Shown: one piece after another, positions 6,883-14,978 of the stretch
Layout: every line of letters starts with the position of its first letter
Numbering within the stretch: the first letter of the stretch is position 1
Assembly: GCF_035917995.1 (NCBI RefSeq)
Contig: NZ_CP109131.1
Coordinates: forward strand, 3,410,001-3,474,000
DNA length: 64,000 nt
Source: Streptosporangium sp. NBC_01755
GTDB lineage: Bacteria; Actinomycetota; Actinomycetes; Streptosporangiales; Streptosporangiaceae
Direction of reading: 5' to 3'
The notes under the pieces: model-generated
Databases searched by the model: none
Seen by the model: the letters and a program-made list of their open reading frames with translations, nothing else
Told to the model about the DNA's origin: nothing
Translations under genes and position numbers: made by a program

Positions 6883-8802
6883 ATGACACCCTCACGTAAG
6901 CCATCGCGCGCGACGGTGATCACTGCGAGTGTCGCGATCGGCGTCTTCAGCGCCGGCGCCGGGCTGGGAACCGTCATCGCCGTCCGCTCCGCCCCCGGTG
7001 GGGGAGAGGTGATGCGACTGTCCGCGGGCACGTACCTCCTCGACGACCAGGCCGAGGCATGGTCGCCGAGTGCGTCTTCCGGCAGTGATCAACCGGTCAC
7101 GCTCTCGGGCGCCGACGCGGGCAGCACCATCGCGGGCGGTGCCGGCAAGGGCGGCTCCAGGGACGCGCGGGTCTGCCTGACCACCACCACCGACGGGCAC
7201 GCGGTCGGAACCTCGGGGGAAGGCTGCGTCGCCCTCCCGGTCCTGGCCCTGGCCGCCGCTGCCTCGCCTCTCGTACAGCGGCCGGGAAACCCCAAGAGCA
7301 CGCCGACACCGCCGACACCGCCCAAGACGACGAAACCCTCGCCCCCCAAGACGAACGCCCCGGCCCCCAAGTCCGGCTCGGCACCGGTGCAGCCCGCCCC
7401 CAACCCGGGACCGGTACAACCCCCGGCTCCACCGCCGGTGGCGAACCCCCAACCCGCCAGGCTCCCGGCCCCTCCGGCTCCGACTCCGACGGAGAGGATC
7501 AGCGGGAACATCTCGCAGAGCGAGAGCGAGAGCGGCAGCGTCATCGAGCGCCCCGCGGAGAAGCAGATCGAGGTGGTCTCGCCCCCCAAGCCGGCTCCCG
7601 AGCCCGGTGCGACGAAGTCCTCGGCCCCCTCGCGGCCGTCGCAACAGCCCCCCAGCGGCAACAAGCCGTCGCAACCTCAGCCCACCGGCGGCAACAAGCC
7701 CTCCCAGCCGCAACCCACCGGCGGCAACAAGCCCTCCCAGCCGCAACCCACCGGCGGCAACCGGTCGCAGCCTCCGCCCGCCGCCGGCAACAGGACCCCG
7801 CAACCCGGGGAGACCACACGGAACGCCCGGCCGACGGGCACCCTGCGGCCGGCGATCCGGTCGGGAACGGGCCAGCCGATCGTGCCCCCGGGCAATGTCA
7901 GGCCCCCCACCGCGCCACCCGCGACCAGACCGACGGACGACGCGGGCGCGCCTTCGCCGAGGACACAGCCGTCGGTCCCACCGGGAGCGACGACGCCGAG
8001 GGCGGGGACACCGACAGCGCCCGGTGGCAGCCTGAAGCCCGTCCAGCCGCCGCAGCCGTCCGTCGGTCCCGGCGAGAACTCGTCGCAGGGTCCCGACGGG
8101 ACCGTGCTCATGTCGGCCACGCCGCAACTCCCCGGCGGCCAGAACGGCGTCTCGCTGCCGGTCTTCGAGGACCCTGAGCTCCTGCGGCGAGCCTACGAGG
8201 CCCTTGGGCTGGACAGGGGCATGCGCTACACGGACGAGAACGGCGTGTGGGATCTCAACATCGCCCCGCCGGGTACGCCACCATGCCGCAACTACACCAC
8301 CGAGGAACTCCAGGCGCTGAGCACGTCCCAGGGACCGAGCCCGACCCAGAGCAGCCAGACGATCCCCCGCGACTCGTGCCTGTGGCCCGCGTTCATCCGC
8401 TGGCTCTACGCGGAGCCCGCATCCGGCGAGGTCAGCAACTGGACCAAGTTCACCGGACTGCCCCAGCGGAACCTGGAACTTGTGGTGACCGACCCCGCTC
8501 CCGTTCCGCTTCCGCAGCCGGTTCCCAGCGAGAACGTTCCCGGTCGGTCCGACCAGGGCCAGGAGATTCCAGGCCACGAGGTTCCAGGCCAGAACGACCC
8601 GAGCCAGGAGATCCCCGGCCAGAGTGACCCCGGCCAGTTGAGTCCCGCCCAGCCGGGCGCCCAGAACCCCGGGGACAGCGCCCCCGCGCAGCGGAGGAGC
8701 GGTGAGAACACCCAGGACCGGACCGCCCCCTTCCAGCCCGACCAAGGCCGGACCGGCCAGTACCCGGTCGAGCCGGACCCGCTCGAATACGACGGCCAAT
8801 GA
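6883..8802 (+). CDS. Pro-rich membrane-anchored surface protein
   Basis: 639 residues from ATG 6883, with AAAAGGA nearby. A membrane segment lies at about 11-32 (ATVITASVAIGVFSAGAGLG), followed by a small extracellular module with two Cys (about 95-115) and a 280-residue Pro/Thr/Lys/Gln-rich wall-spanning region. Within it, GGNKPSQPQPT is repeated three times (33-bp DNA unit). A compact domain (about 425-535, FEDPELLRRAYEALGLDRGM to YAEPASGEVSNWTKFTGLPQ, three Cys) is followed by a second repeat-rich tail with EIPGQ/EVPGQ-type pentads. No recognised enzyme domain. The stop overlaps the next start (ATGA), so translation is coupled. Confidence 0.85.
   Translation: MTPSRKPSRATVITASVAIGVFSAGAGLGTVIAVRSAPGGGEVMRLSAGTYLLDDQAEAWSPSASSGSDQPVTLSGADAGSTIAGGAGKGGSRDARVCLTTTTDGHAVGTSGEGCVALPVLALAAAASPLVQRPGNPKSTPTPPTPPKTTKPSPPKTNAPAPKSGSAPVQPAPNPGPVQPPAPPPVANPQPARLPAPPAPTPTERISGNISQSESESGSVIERPAEKQIEVVSPPKPAPEPGATKSSAPSRPSQQPPSGNKPSQPQPTGGNKPSQPQPTGGNKPSQPQPTGGNRSQPPPAAGNRTPQPGETTRNARPTGTLRPAIRSGTGQPIVPPGNVRPPTAPPATRPTDDAGAPSPRTQPSVPPGATTPRAGTPTAPGGSLKPVQPPQPSVGPGENSSQGPDGTVLMSATPQLPGGQNGVSLPVFEDPELLRRAYEALGLDRGMRYTDENGVWDLNIAPPGTPPCRNYTTEELQALSTSQGPSPTQSSQTIPRDSCLWPAFIRWLYAEPASGEVSNWTKFTGLPQRNLELVVTDPAPVPLPQPVPSENVPGRSDQGQEIPGHEVPGQNDPSQEIPGQSDPGQLSPAQPGAQNPGDSAPAQRRSGENTQDRTAPFQPDQGRTGQYPVEPDPLEYDGQ
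7654..7765 (+). repeat. 33-bp in-gene tandem repeat
   Basis: Three and a half copies of a 33-bp unit encode the undecapeptide GGNKPSQPQPT inside the Pro-rich protein. The second and third copies are almost identical at DNA level, which makes copy number likely to vary. Confidence 0.8.
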
Positions 8803-10760
8803 GCACACCCACCGGAACCGGGCGTTTCGCGCCCGGCCCCGGCCAGGGGGCGGCCTGGGTACGCGAGCACGGCGCGCACCTGATGGACTACGCCGCCTCC
8901 CACCTCGAATCCGGCCGGGCGCGCGCGGCGGTCGTCGCCGCGCTGACGGCCGGCCGGACCGAGGTCGCCCCCGAGAGCGTCACGGTCCGGGGACGGTTAC
9001 TGGCCGCACTGCGACGTGACTGCCGCACCTCCACCGGTCACCGGGAGCGGTACGTGCCGGGTTCGGGGCCCGGCATGCCCGATGCCCTGCTGATCGAACG
9101 GGTGTGGACGATCGTCGACCCCCTGGGCACGGAGACGCTCAGGTTGATGTACCGCCATGCGCTCGGCATGGAGGATCTCCCCCACGTGCTGGGGATGCCC
9201 GCCGACGAGGTCGGCAGGCTCGCCACCCGCACCCAGGATCTGATCGAGACCCTGGTGAGCGGGCTGGACGCACTCGCCAACGGGCGGCGTACCTGTCCGG
9301 AGCTCGCCCCGCTGGTGGAGACGGTCTTTCCCGGTGCCTTCCCCGCCGGTAGGGCCGGCGGGGAGGCGGCATCCTCTTCCACCGATCCGGACGACGCCCG
9401 GACGGCCCTGATCTCCCACATGATCAGGTGTTCCGCGTGCACGCGGCCGATCAACATCCGCTACACGGTCCCGCAGATGATCTCCCATCCGCCGGTCGCG
9501 CCGCTCTCCGCCGAGGAGCGGCAGCGGCTCACGGATTCGCTGCCCCCAGAGGTGGTCCCGCCCACCCGCCCGCACGCACGCCCGGCCCGTGGCGGATCCG
9601 CCGTTCTCCCCGCTCCTCCGGCCGGGAGCGGTGTCCCCGCCGCTCCGGCACCACCGGCCGTGGCACTGCCCGCGCCCAGGATCGGCGCGCCTCCCTATCC
9701 GCCGGTGGCTTCGAAAGCACCGGCGAAACCGCCGGCCACGACATCGGCGGGCACGACATCGGCGGGCACGGGCTCGGCGAGTACGGGCTCGGCGAGTACG
9801 GCGTCGCCGGTCACGCCACCGGAGGGCGAGCCGGCGGTGGGCAGCTCCGATCCCCCCGGCCTCCCCCCGCTGCCCGCCCTGCCACCCCGCAGAACCCGGC
9901 CGGTCCGCCCGCCGTCCGCACCGCCCGTACCCGGGCACGACACCCCGCTGTACGACGCCCTGCTCACCCAGGCATGGGCACGTGAGGTCCTCGCCCAGAG
10001 CGAGGAGGTCACCGGCACCATCCCCAGGCAGGCGCCGCCCGCCCCTCAACCTGTCGCCAGAGCCGAGCCCGTCGTCATCGCGGGGCAGGCGTCCGTCGAG
10101 ATGCGCAACGACGCCCAGATTCCCGCGCTGCGCTTCCACACCGAACCCGACGACCGCCCCGACGAAGGGCGGATCGAGATGGGGATACGCGTGCTGGAGG
10201 CGCTCAGCTGGGCGGGTACCCGGATCAGGAACACGACGATCAAGATCGTCATCATCGTCGTGGCGGGCGCGGCCGGCACTCTGACCGGGATGAACCTTCT
10301 CGGCCCCGCGATCGAGTCCAAGGAGCCGACGAGGTCGCTGCAGGCGTCCACCAGCCAGGCCGGCCAAACCACCCAGGCCACCCAGGCTCCCCCCACCACG
10401 GACCCCGTCGCGGACCCCACTGCGGACCCCATCGCGGGCCCCACCGCGGGCGCGCCGGCGCGACGAGACGGGCTCGCCTCTCGCCTGCGGGTCCCACCCG
10501 TGGTGACGCTGGACGAGTTCGGCCAGGGAAGCATGGTCCTCACCATCTCGGGAGAGCCGTTGAAGTGGCGGATATCGGCTCCCGGCCTGGCCGTGAGCCC
10601 TTCCGGCGGCACGCTGCGTGCAGGGGTCACGCAGGTGATCAACCTGCGGGCCCACAGGATCCGCAACTGGTGCGGCGCTCCCGCCTCCGTCACCGCCCCG
10701 CTGACCGTTCACAGCCTCGACGACTCGATCGGTACGACGGTGCGCTGGCGGACCTGCTGA
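8799..10760 (+). CDS. Sigma-like / zinc-motif / transmembrane / extracellular beta-domain fusion protein
   Basis: 653 residues. Residues 20-75 are helical (WVREHGAHLMDYAASHL). Residues 95-155 resemble sigma-70 region 4 (LRLMYRHALGMEDLPHVLGM then ADEVGRLATRTQDLI). At 207-214, HMIRCSAC gives the H-x3-C-x2-C arrangement of zinc-associated anti-sigma (ZAS) domains. A Pro-rich linker, one membrane segment (about 479-499, IKIVIIVVAGAAGTLTGM) and an extracellular beta-sandwich (about 565-653) follow. The last part, with SGEPLKWRISAPGLAVSPSG and VRWRTC, resembles BACON/Ig-type domains. I infer a membrane-tethered regulator or scaffold joining intracellular sigma/anti-sigma-like parts to an outside sensor. 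It overlaps the upstream gene by 4 bp. DNA binding is not shown. Confidence 0.8.
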   Translation: MSTPTGTGRFAPGPGQGAAWVREHGAHLMDYAASHLESGRARAAVVAALTAGRTEVAPESVTVRGRLLAALRRDCRTSTGHRERYVPGSGPGMPDALLIERVWTIVDPLGTETLRLMYRHALGMEDLPHVLGMPADEVGRLATRTQDLIETLVSGLDALANGRRTCPELAPLVETVFPGAFPAGRAGGEAASSSTDPDDARTALISHMIRCSACTRPINIRYTVPQMISHPPVAPLSAEERQRLTDSLPPEVVPPTRPHARPARGGSAVLPAPPAGSGVPAAPAPPAVALPAPRIGAPPYPPVASKAPAKPPATTSAGTTSAGTGSASTGSASTASPVTPPEGEPAVGSSDPPGLPPLPALPPRRTRPVRPPSAPPVPGHDTPLYDALLTQAWAREVLAQSEEVTGTIPRQAPPAPQPVARAEPVVIAGQASVEMRNDAQIPALRFHTEPDDRPDEGRIEMGIRVLEALSWAGTRIRNTTIKIVIIVVAGAAGTLTGMNLLGPAIESKEPTRSLQASTSQAGQTTQATQAPPTTDPVADPTADPIAGPTAGAPARRDGLASRLRVPPVVTLDEFGQGSMVLTISGEPLKWRISAPGLAVSPSGGTLRAGVTQVINLRAHRIRNWCGAPASVTAPLTVHSLDDSIGTTVRWRTC

Positions 10761-10809
10761 CAGTCCCGTATCCCTCCCCGCGATCGCTCTCCGCGAAAGG
10801 ACCTTGGCA

Positions 10810-11802
10810 ATGACGGATATCTCCCCCCACATCAAGACATCGCCCCCAACTCCGGCCGAACAGTTCCTTGAAACGGTCCCGCTCACCGCGGAACACCTGC
10901 TCACCAACCGCCGCCCTGAGCCCGCCGGAGGGTGGCGACGCGTCGTCTGGCAACTCTCCGGCAAGCGCATCATCCCCGCGGAGTCGGCGGCGGAGCTGGA
11001 ACGGCGCACGCTGATGGCGCAGGCACAGACCCCCGTCGCGAGCGGGCACCACCGGATCGCGGTCATGAGCCTCAAGGGCGGAGTGGGCAAGACCACGACG
11101 ACCGTCGCCCTCGGCAACACCCTGGCCTCCCTGCGCGGCGACCGGGTGATCGCGATCGACGCCAACCCCGACCGCGGGACCCTCGGACTCAAGGTCAAAT
11201 CCGAGACGGCCGCGACCATCCGCACCATGCTGGCCGAGGCCCCTCACATCCTGCGCTACGCCGACGCGCGTGCCTTCACCTCGCAGTCACCCGCCCGGCT
11301 GGAGGTCCTCGCCTCCGACACCGACCCGGCCGTAAGTGAGGCTTTCAACGCCGAGGACTACCGCACCGTCGCCGGTCTCATCGAGCGCTACTACTCGATC
11401 TGCATCACCGACTGCGGGACCGGCCTGCTGCACGGGGCCATGGGCGCGACGCTGGAGCTGGCCGACCAGATCGTGCTGGTCAGCCTGGTCGCGGTGGACG
11501 GGGCGAGCTCCGCCGCCGCGACGCTGGACTGGCTGACCGCCCACGGCCACGCCGAACTGGTCAAGAACGCCATCGTCGTGCTGAACGCCGTGGAGTCCAA
11601 GTCCGACGTGGACCTGGACCTGCTGGAGCGCCACTTCACCTCCCGCTGCCGCGCGGTGATCCGCATCCCCTACGACCCGCACCTCAAGGAGGGCGCCGAG
11701 GTGGACCTGGTCCGCCTGCGGCCCACCACCCGGGGCGCATACCTCCGCCTGGCGGCGGCGGCCGGGCAGACGTTCAATCAGCACCCCGACCGGAGCCACT
11801 AG
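10810..11802 (+). CDS. EspI-like MinD/ParA-type ATPase
   Basis: 330 residues from ATG 10810 (AAAGGA upstream; TTG 10804 is possible). After a 40-residue leader comes GWRRVVWQLSGKRIIPAES, the amphipathic segment found before the ATPase domain in mycobacterial EspI. The deviant Walker A is KGGVGKTT (89-96), followed by SLRGDRVIAIDANPDRGTL and later DCGTGLLHGAMGA and DPHLKEGAEVDLVRLRP. All match the EspI group linked to ESX/type VII secretion in mycobacteria, where it acts as a cytoplasmic ATPase or regulator. No EccC, EccD or WXG100 gene is in this window, so it is an orphan here. It overlaps the next gene by 1 bp. Confidence 0.9.
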   Translation: MTDISPHIKTSPPTPAEQFLETVPLTAEHLLTNRRPEPAGGWRRVVWQLSGKRIIPAESAAELERRTLMAQAQTPVASGHHRIAVMSLKGGVGKTTTTVALGNTLASLRGDRVIAIDANPDRGTLGLKVKSETAATIRTMLAEAPHILRYADARAFTSQSPARLEVLASDTDPAVSEAFNAEDYRTVAGLIERYYSICITDCGTGLLHGAMGATLELADQIVLVSLVAVDGASSAAATLDWLTAHGHAELVKNAIVVLNAVESKSDVDLDLLERHFTSRCRAVIRIPYDPHLKEGAEVDLVRLRPTTRGAYLRLAAAAGQTFNQHPDRSH

Positions 11803-12560
11803 TGCGACCTGTCGCCGACGATCCCGCGCTGAACTGGGATCTGGGTCCTCCGCCGAGCGCCCAGCGGCGGATGCTCATCGTGGTCGTCTCGATCGTGGGG
11901 ACGATCCTGCTGGCGGCCGGAGCATGGCAGCTCCTGCGATCCGAACCCGAAACCGTGAACGCCTCCGCACCGAAGGCCGTTGGGGACACCGTCCTCCTCG
12001 CCCCGCCCTCCGGCTACGAGGGCGCGGCGGGCTACCCCGTCGGGTTTCCGCACACCGAACTGGGCGCGGCCTCGGCCGCCGCCGCCGCGTTGGAGGCGGC
12101 GTGGACCCTGGACGCCGAGCAGGCCCAGCAGGCGGCGGTACTGTACGCACCGCCCGAGCAGCACGAGGCGGCGCGGGCCGGTGCCCGCGAGGCCGTCGCC
12201 GGATGGCGGGAGATCCTCGGCCTTCCCAAGGACGGAGCACTCCCCGACGGCGCCGCCATGCGGACGCGGACGATCGGCATCCAGTGGCGACCCCGCGGCC
12301 AGGATCAGATGCATGTCTCGGTCCTGGTCCAGGTGACCGCGACCAAGGGTGTCGGGGACACCGATCCGACCTATTCCAGCCCGTACGCCATGAGCCTGCT
12401 GATGGTCTGGCAGCCCGGCATGCGCGGCGCGAACCAGGGGGACTGGGTCAACGTCCCCGACCCCCTGGCCACCGCCGTGCCACCGGTCGCCCTCCCGGGC
12501 ACCCCCGAATTCACCGCCGCGGGCTGGAAGCCCATATCCGGCCCAGAGCCCACCCAATAG
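11802..12560 (+). CDS. Bitopic membrane protein with extracellular domain, conjugation/secretion-locus type
   Basis: 252 residues from a GTG that shares its G with the upstream stop. A short cytoplasmic N-terminus (DPALNWDLGPPPSAQRR) precedes one membrane segment (24-45). The outside domain starts GYPVGFPHTELGAASAAAAA and continues with helices, one of them ending in AGWREILGLP. Its beta-rich half includes TIGIQWRPRGQDQMHVSVLV. This organisation, including the 'GxPVGxPHTxxGAxSAA' phrase, resembles proteins of actinobacterial mobile-element and secretion loci; I recall the DUF8175 family but cannot confirm it. Its tight coupling to the EspI-like ATPase suggests a shared machine. Confidence 0.8.
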   Translation: MRPVADDPALNWDLGPPPSAQRRMLIVVVSIVGTILLAAGAWQLLRSEPETVNASAPKAVGDTVLLAPPSGYEGAAGYPVGFPHTELGAASAAAAALEAAWTLDAEQAQQAAVLYAPPEQHEAARAGAREAVAGWREILGLPKDGALPDGAAMRTRTIGIQWRPRGQDQMHVSVLVQVTATKGVGDTDPTYSSPYAMSLLMVWQPGMRGANQGDWVNVPDPLATAVPPVALPGTPEFTAAGWKPISGPEPTQ

Positions 12561-12578
12561 ATCCAGGAAGAACGATCA

Positions 12579-13937
12579 ATGCCCCCACGTAGCTCGTCCC
12601 GGCGTGTCACCTTAATCTCCGGCCTTCTGCTGGCCGCGGTATCCGCGACGACAAGCGCGGTCATCGCCCAGCCGTGGGCCGCCGTGGCGGATCCCGGCGT
12701 GAGCGCCACCTCTCCGTCGCAGGAGTTCGCCGCCGCTCCCCCCGCCTCCGTACCATCTCCCGAGGAGACCGAACCCGAGACCGAAGCCCCTTCCACCCAG
12801 GCGGAGAACCCACCCGCCGAGACGAGGACCCGAAGCACCCCCGAGGAGAGCCCGGAGCCCGCCCCCGAGGAGAGCCCGGAGCCCGCCCCCGAGGCCCAGG
12901 AATCCGCACCCGTGTCCCGCAACCGTACGGGCACGAGAAACGCCGCGCCCTCCCCCGTCCCCACCGAGGAGTCCACGGCGCCCCGTCGGGACGCGGAGGC
13001 GCGGGAACCCGTACAGCCCAGGAGCAGCGGAACGGCGAGCACGCCCCCGGCCGAGGAACCACCGGCGACCACCACCAGGCGCACCACCACACCACCGGCG
13101 ACCACCACCAGGCGCACCACCACACCACCGGCGACCACCACCACACCACCGGTGGCCCGGCAGTCCCCCCAGGCGCCTCCCAAGAACGCCCAAGCGCCAA
13201 AGGACTCCCAGCCCACCCCGGCTCCGCCCGGCGACACGAAGCCGTCGGCGAGCCCCACGGAGACCCCGGCGCCGTCGCCCAGCACGCCTTCCGGGGGGTC
13301 CACGGCACCGCCACCTCCGGCCGCTACACCGGCTCCCTCCGACACGGCCACGACGCCCGCTCCAACTCCGACCCCGACGGCTCCCAACCCCACACCACCC
13401 GCCACCACCGTGCCCAAGCCCAAGCCCAAGCCCACCAAGGCGGCGCCTCAGAACCCGACCCAGAAACCGGCACCGCCGAAGGAGACCACGAAGCCCACCG
13501 GCCCGCCGAGCAGGCTGCCGCACACGCCACAGCCCGCCCCCGCGCAGACCGGCGCCTACGAGCCCACCCTCCTGACCGAGCGGGTCCAGCCCCCCCGTCC
13601 CCCTGTGACGACACCGTTCCCGGCGCCCTCGAACCGGACCGTCGCACCCCTGCCCCCGCTCAAGCGCTCTTCCTCGGATTTCTGCGGGCCTTTGGAGCTC
13701 GCCTCGTGCTGGAGCCTCGCGCCCTGGCGGAGCCGTACCTCTGAGTCTCCTGACGTGCTGCTGATCTCGAACCGGAAACCGGCGGCGTCGAGCACGTCGC
13801 ACTGGGTGTTCGCGCCGCCCGCCCCACCCGCCCAGCCGCTGTCGAAACCGACCGCGTCGTCCGCTCCCAGCCCGACGAGCACCGGCTGCTGGAGCTTCAG
13901 TCCCTCCAAACTCTGCGCCAGATTCTGGGAGGAGTAA
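12579..13937 (+). CDS. Secreted Pro/Thr-rich protein with unusual C-terminus
   Basis: 452 residues from ATG 12579 (AGGAAG upstream). A signal peptide (1 to about 36) is followed by more than 300 residues of Pro, Thr, Ser, Glu and Lys with internal repeats: two 24-bp units encoding EESPEPAP and two encoding TTTRRTTTPPA. There is no C-terminal membrane segment or sorting signal. The last 85 residues (from SSSDFCGPLELASCW onward) change character: five Cys, several Trp and Ser-rich, unlike the rest. In that stretch the opposite strand reads as a more natural protein, so a frameshift or replaced 3' end is possible. It lies 18 bp after the previous gene and 2 bp before the next. Confidence 0.65.
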   Translation: MPPRSSSRRVTLISGLLLAAVSATTSAVIAQPWAAVADPGVSATSPSQEFAAAPPASVPSPEETEPETEAPSTQAENPPAETRTRSTPEESPEPAPEESPEPAPEAQESAPVSRNRTGTRNAAPSPVPTEESTAPRRDAEAREPVQPRSSGTASTPPAEEPPATTTRRTTTPPATTTRRTTTPPATTTTPPVARQSPQAPPKNAQAPKDSQPTPAPPGDTKPSASPTETPAPSPSTPSGGSTAPPPPAATPAPSDTATTPAPTPTPTAPNPTPPATTVPKPKPKPTKAAPQNPTQKPAPPKETTKPTGPPSRLPHTPQPAPAQTGAYEPTLLTERVQPPRPPVTTPFPAPSNRTVAPLPPLKRSSSDFCGPLELASCWSLAPWRSRTSESPDVLLISNRKPAASSTSHWVFAPPAPPAQPLSKPTASSAPSPTSTGCWSFSPSKLCARFWEE

Positions 13938-13939
13938 TC

Positions 13940-14722
13940 ATGATCACCAGATCCCACGTGCGGGTGGCCGTACTCAGCATGGTGGCCGCGCTGGCGGTGA
14001 GCACCCTCAGCGCTGCCCAGGGAGAGGTGGTCTCGGCGGCGCCCTGCGCCCCCGCCACGACCGGCGAGGCCAGCGCCGCGCAAGCCCTCAACTGGGGCAC
14101 GCCGTCCTGGTGTGCGGAGTTCGACGACTACCTCAACGAGTCCGACTGGGTGTTCTACGACTCGGCCGGGCACGCGGGTAACGGCCGCCGTTCCCCGCAG
14201 CAGCTCTACCTCGGCAACGGGGCGCTCTACCTGTACGGCCGCGAGGACGGGACCACGGCCGGGCTGGCCGCCCGTCACGACCAGGCCTACGGGCGCTGGG
14301 AGACCCGCATCCGCCTGTACCCGGGCGCCGGGTCGTACCACCCCGTCGCCCTGCTGTGGCCGAAGGACGGCGGCGGCAACGTGCAGAGCTCCACCGGCGA
14401 GGAGGTGGACTTCCTGGAGGTCATCGACGACCCGGACAGGCAGCGTCCGAACTTCTTCCTGCACACCCCCCAGGGGCAGGAGCAGGCCCACGCCAACGTC
14501 GACATGACCACCTGGCACACCTACGCCGTGGAGATCACCCCCAGCGCCGTCGTCGGCTACATCGACGGGCAGGAGTGGTTCCGCTCCGGCAACGCCACCC
14601 GTAGCTCGATGTCGGTCTGCCTGCAGTTGGACTGGTTCCCCGGCCAGGGAAGCGCGGGAGAGGCGTGGATGGAGGTGGACTGGCTCCGCATCTACCCGTC
14701 CGCGGCAGGCGCCGCGGGCTGA
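13940..14722 (+). CDS. Secreted glycoside hydrolase family 16-like protein
   Basis: 260 residues with GGAGGAG just before ATG 13940. A signal peptide (1 to about 34) ends before APCAPATTG. The rest matches the GH16 jelly roll: LNWGTPSWCAEFDDYLNE at the N-terminal strand, YGRWETRIRLYPGAG, then EEVDFLEVI. The last carries the E-x-D-x-x-E catalytic signature (nucleophile and acid/base Glu). FFLHTP, TWHTYAVEITPSAVVGYIDG and MEVDWLRIY are typical later strands. GH16 enzymes cleave beta-1,3/1,4-glucans or galactans; this one may remodel or degrade polysaccharide outside the cell. It is the last gene before a strong terminator. Confidence 0.9.
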   Translation: MITRSHVRVAVLSMVAALAVSTLSAAQGEVVSAAPCAPATTGEASAAQALNWGTPSWCAEFDDYLNESDWVFYDSAGHAGNGRRSPQQLYLGNGALYLYGREDGTTAGLAARHDQAYGRWETRIRLYPGAGSYHPVALLWPKDGGGNVQSSTGEEVDFLEVIDDPDRQRPNFFLHTPQGQEQAHANVDMTTWHTYAVEITPSAVVGYIDGQEWFRSGNATRSSMSVCLQLDWFPGQGSAGEAWMEVDWLRIYPSAAGAAG

Positions 14723-14740
14723 ACCCACCCCGGTAGGGCA

Positions 14741-14772
14741 GGAGGGTGCGGGACGTGAGTCCCGCACCCTCC
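14741..14772. terminator. Hairpin terminator after the GH16-like gene
   Basis: A perfect 14-bp stem (14741-14754 with 14759-14772) closes a GTGA loop 18 bp past the GH16 stop codon. It marks the end of the seven-gene set. Confidence 0.85.
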
Positions 14773-14780
14773 TCGCGTTC

Positions 14781-14855
14781 CCAGACAGATCTTTCCCAGA
14801 CAGATCGCCCCCAGACAGATCTTTCCCAGACAGATCGCCCCCGGACAGGTCGTCC
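14781..14855. repeat. 15-bp tandem repeat, five units
   Basis: CCAGACAGATCTTTC and CCAGACAGATCGCCC alternate for four units, followed by a diverged fifth (CCGGACAGGTCGTCC). The alternation implies duplication of a 30-bp unit. It lies between the terminator and the promoter region of the AraC-type gene. Confidence 0.9.
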
Positions 14856-14978
14856 CCGGCGCCAATGAACCGGCCTTCTCACCAACGAGGCCGTGCCGGC
14901 GGTCACCGGCAACGGGAGCGACTCCTGCAGCGGCCCCGGCAGAGATGGCCCGCATCCGCCATATGTGAGAATCAGGCC

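Noticed and set aside
6892-8808. 638-residue minus-strand frame
   Set aside because: Antisense to the Pro-rich anchored protein; Pro codons read backwards as Gly/Arg.
8997-11228. 743-residue minus-strand frame
   Set aside because: Antisense across two real genes including the ATPase; no domain.
5524-14722. Complete type VII secretion locus
   Set aside because: No EccC, EccB, EccD, mycosin or WXG100 gene is present.
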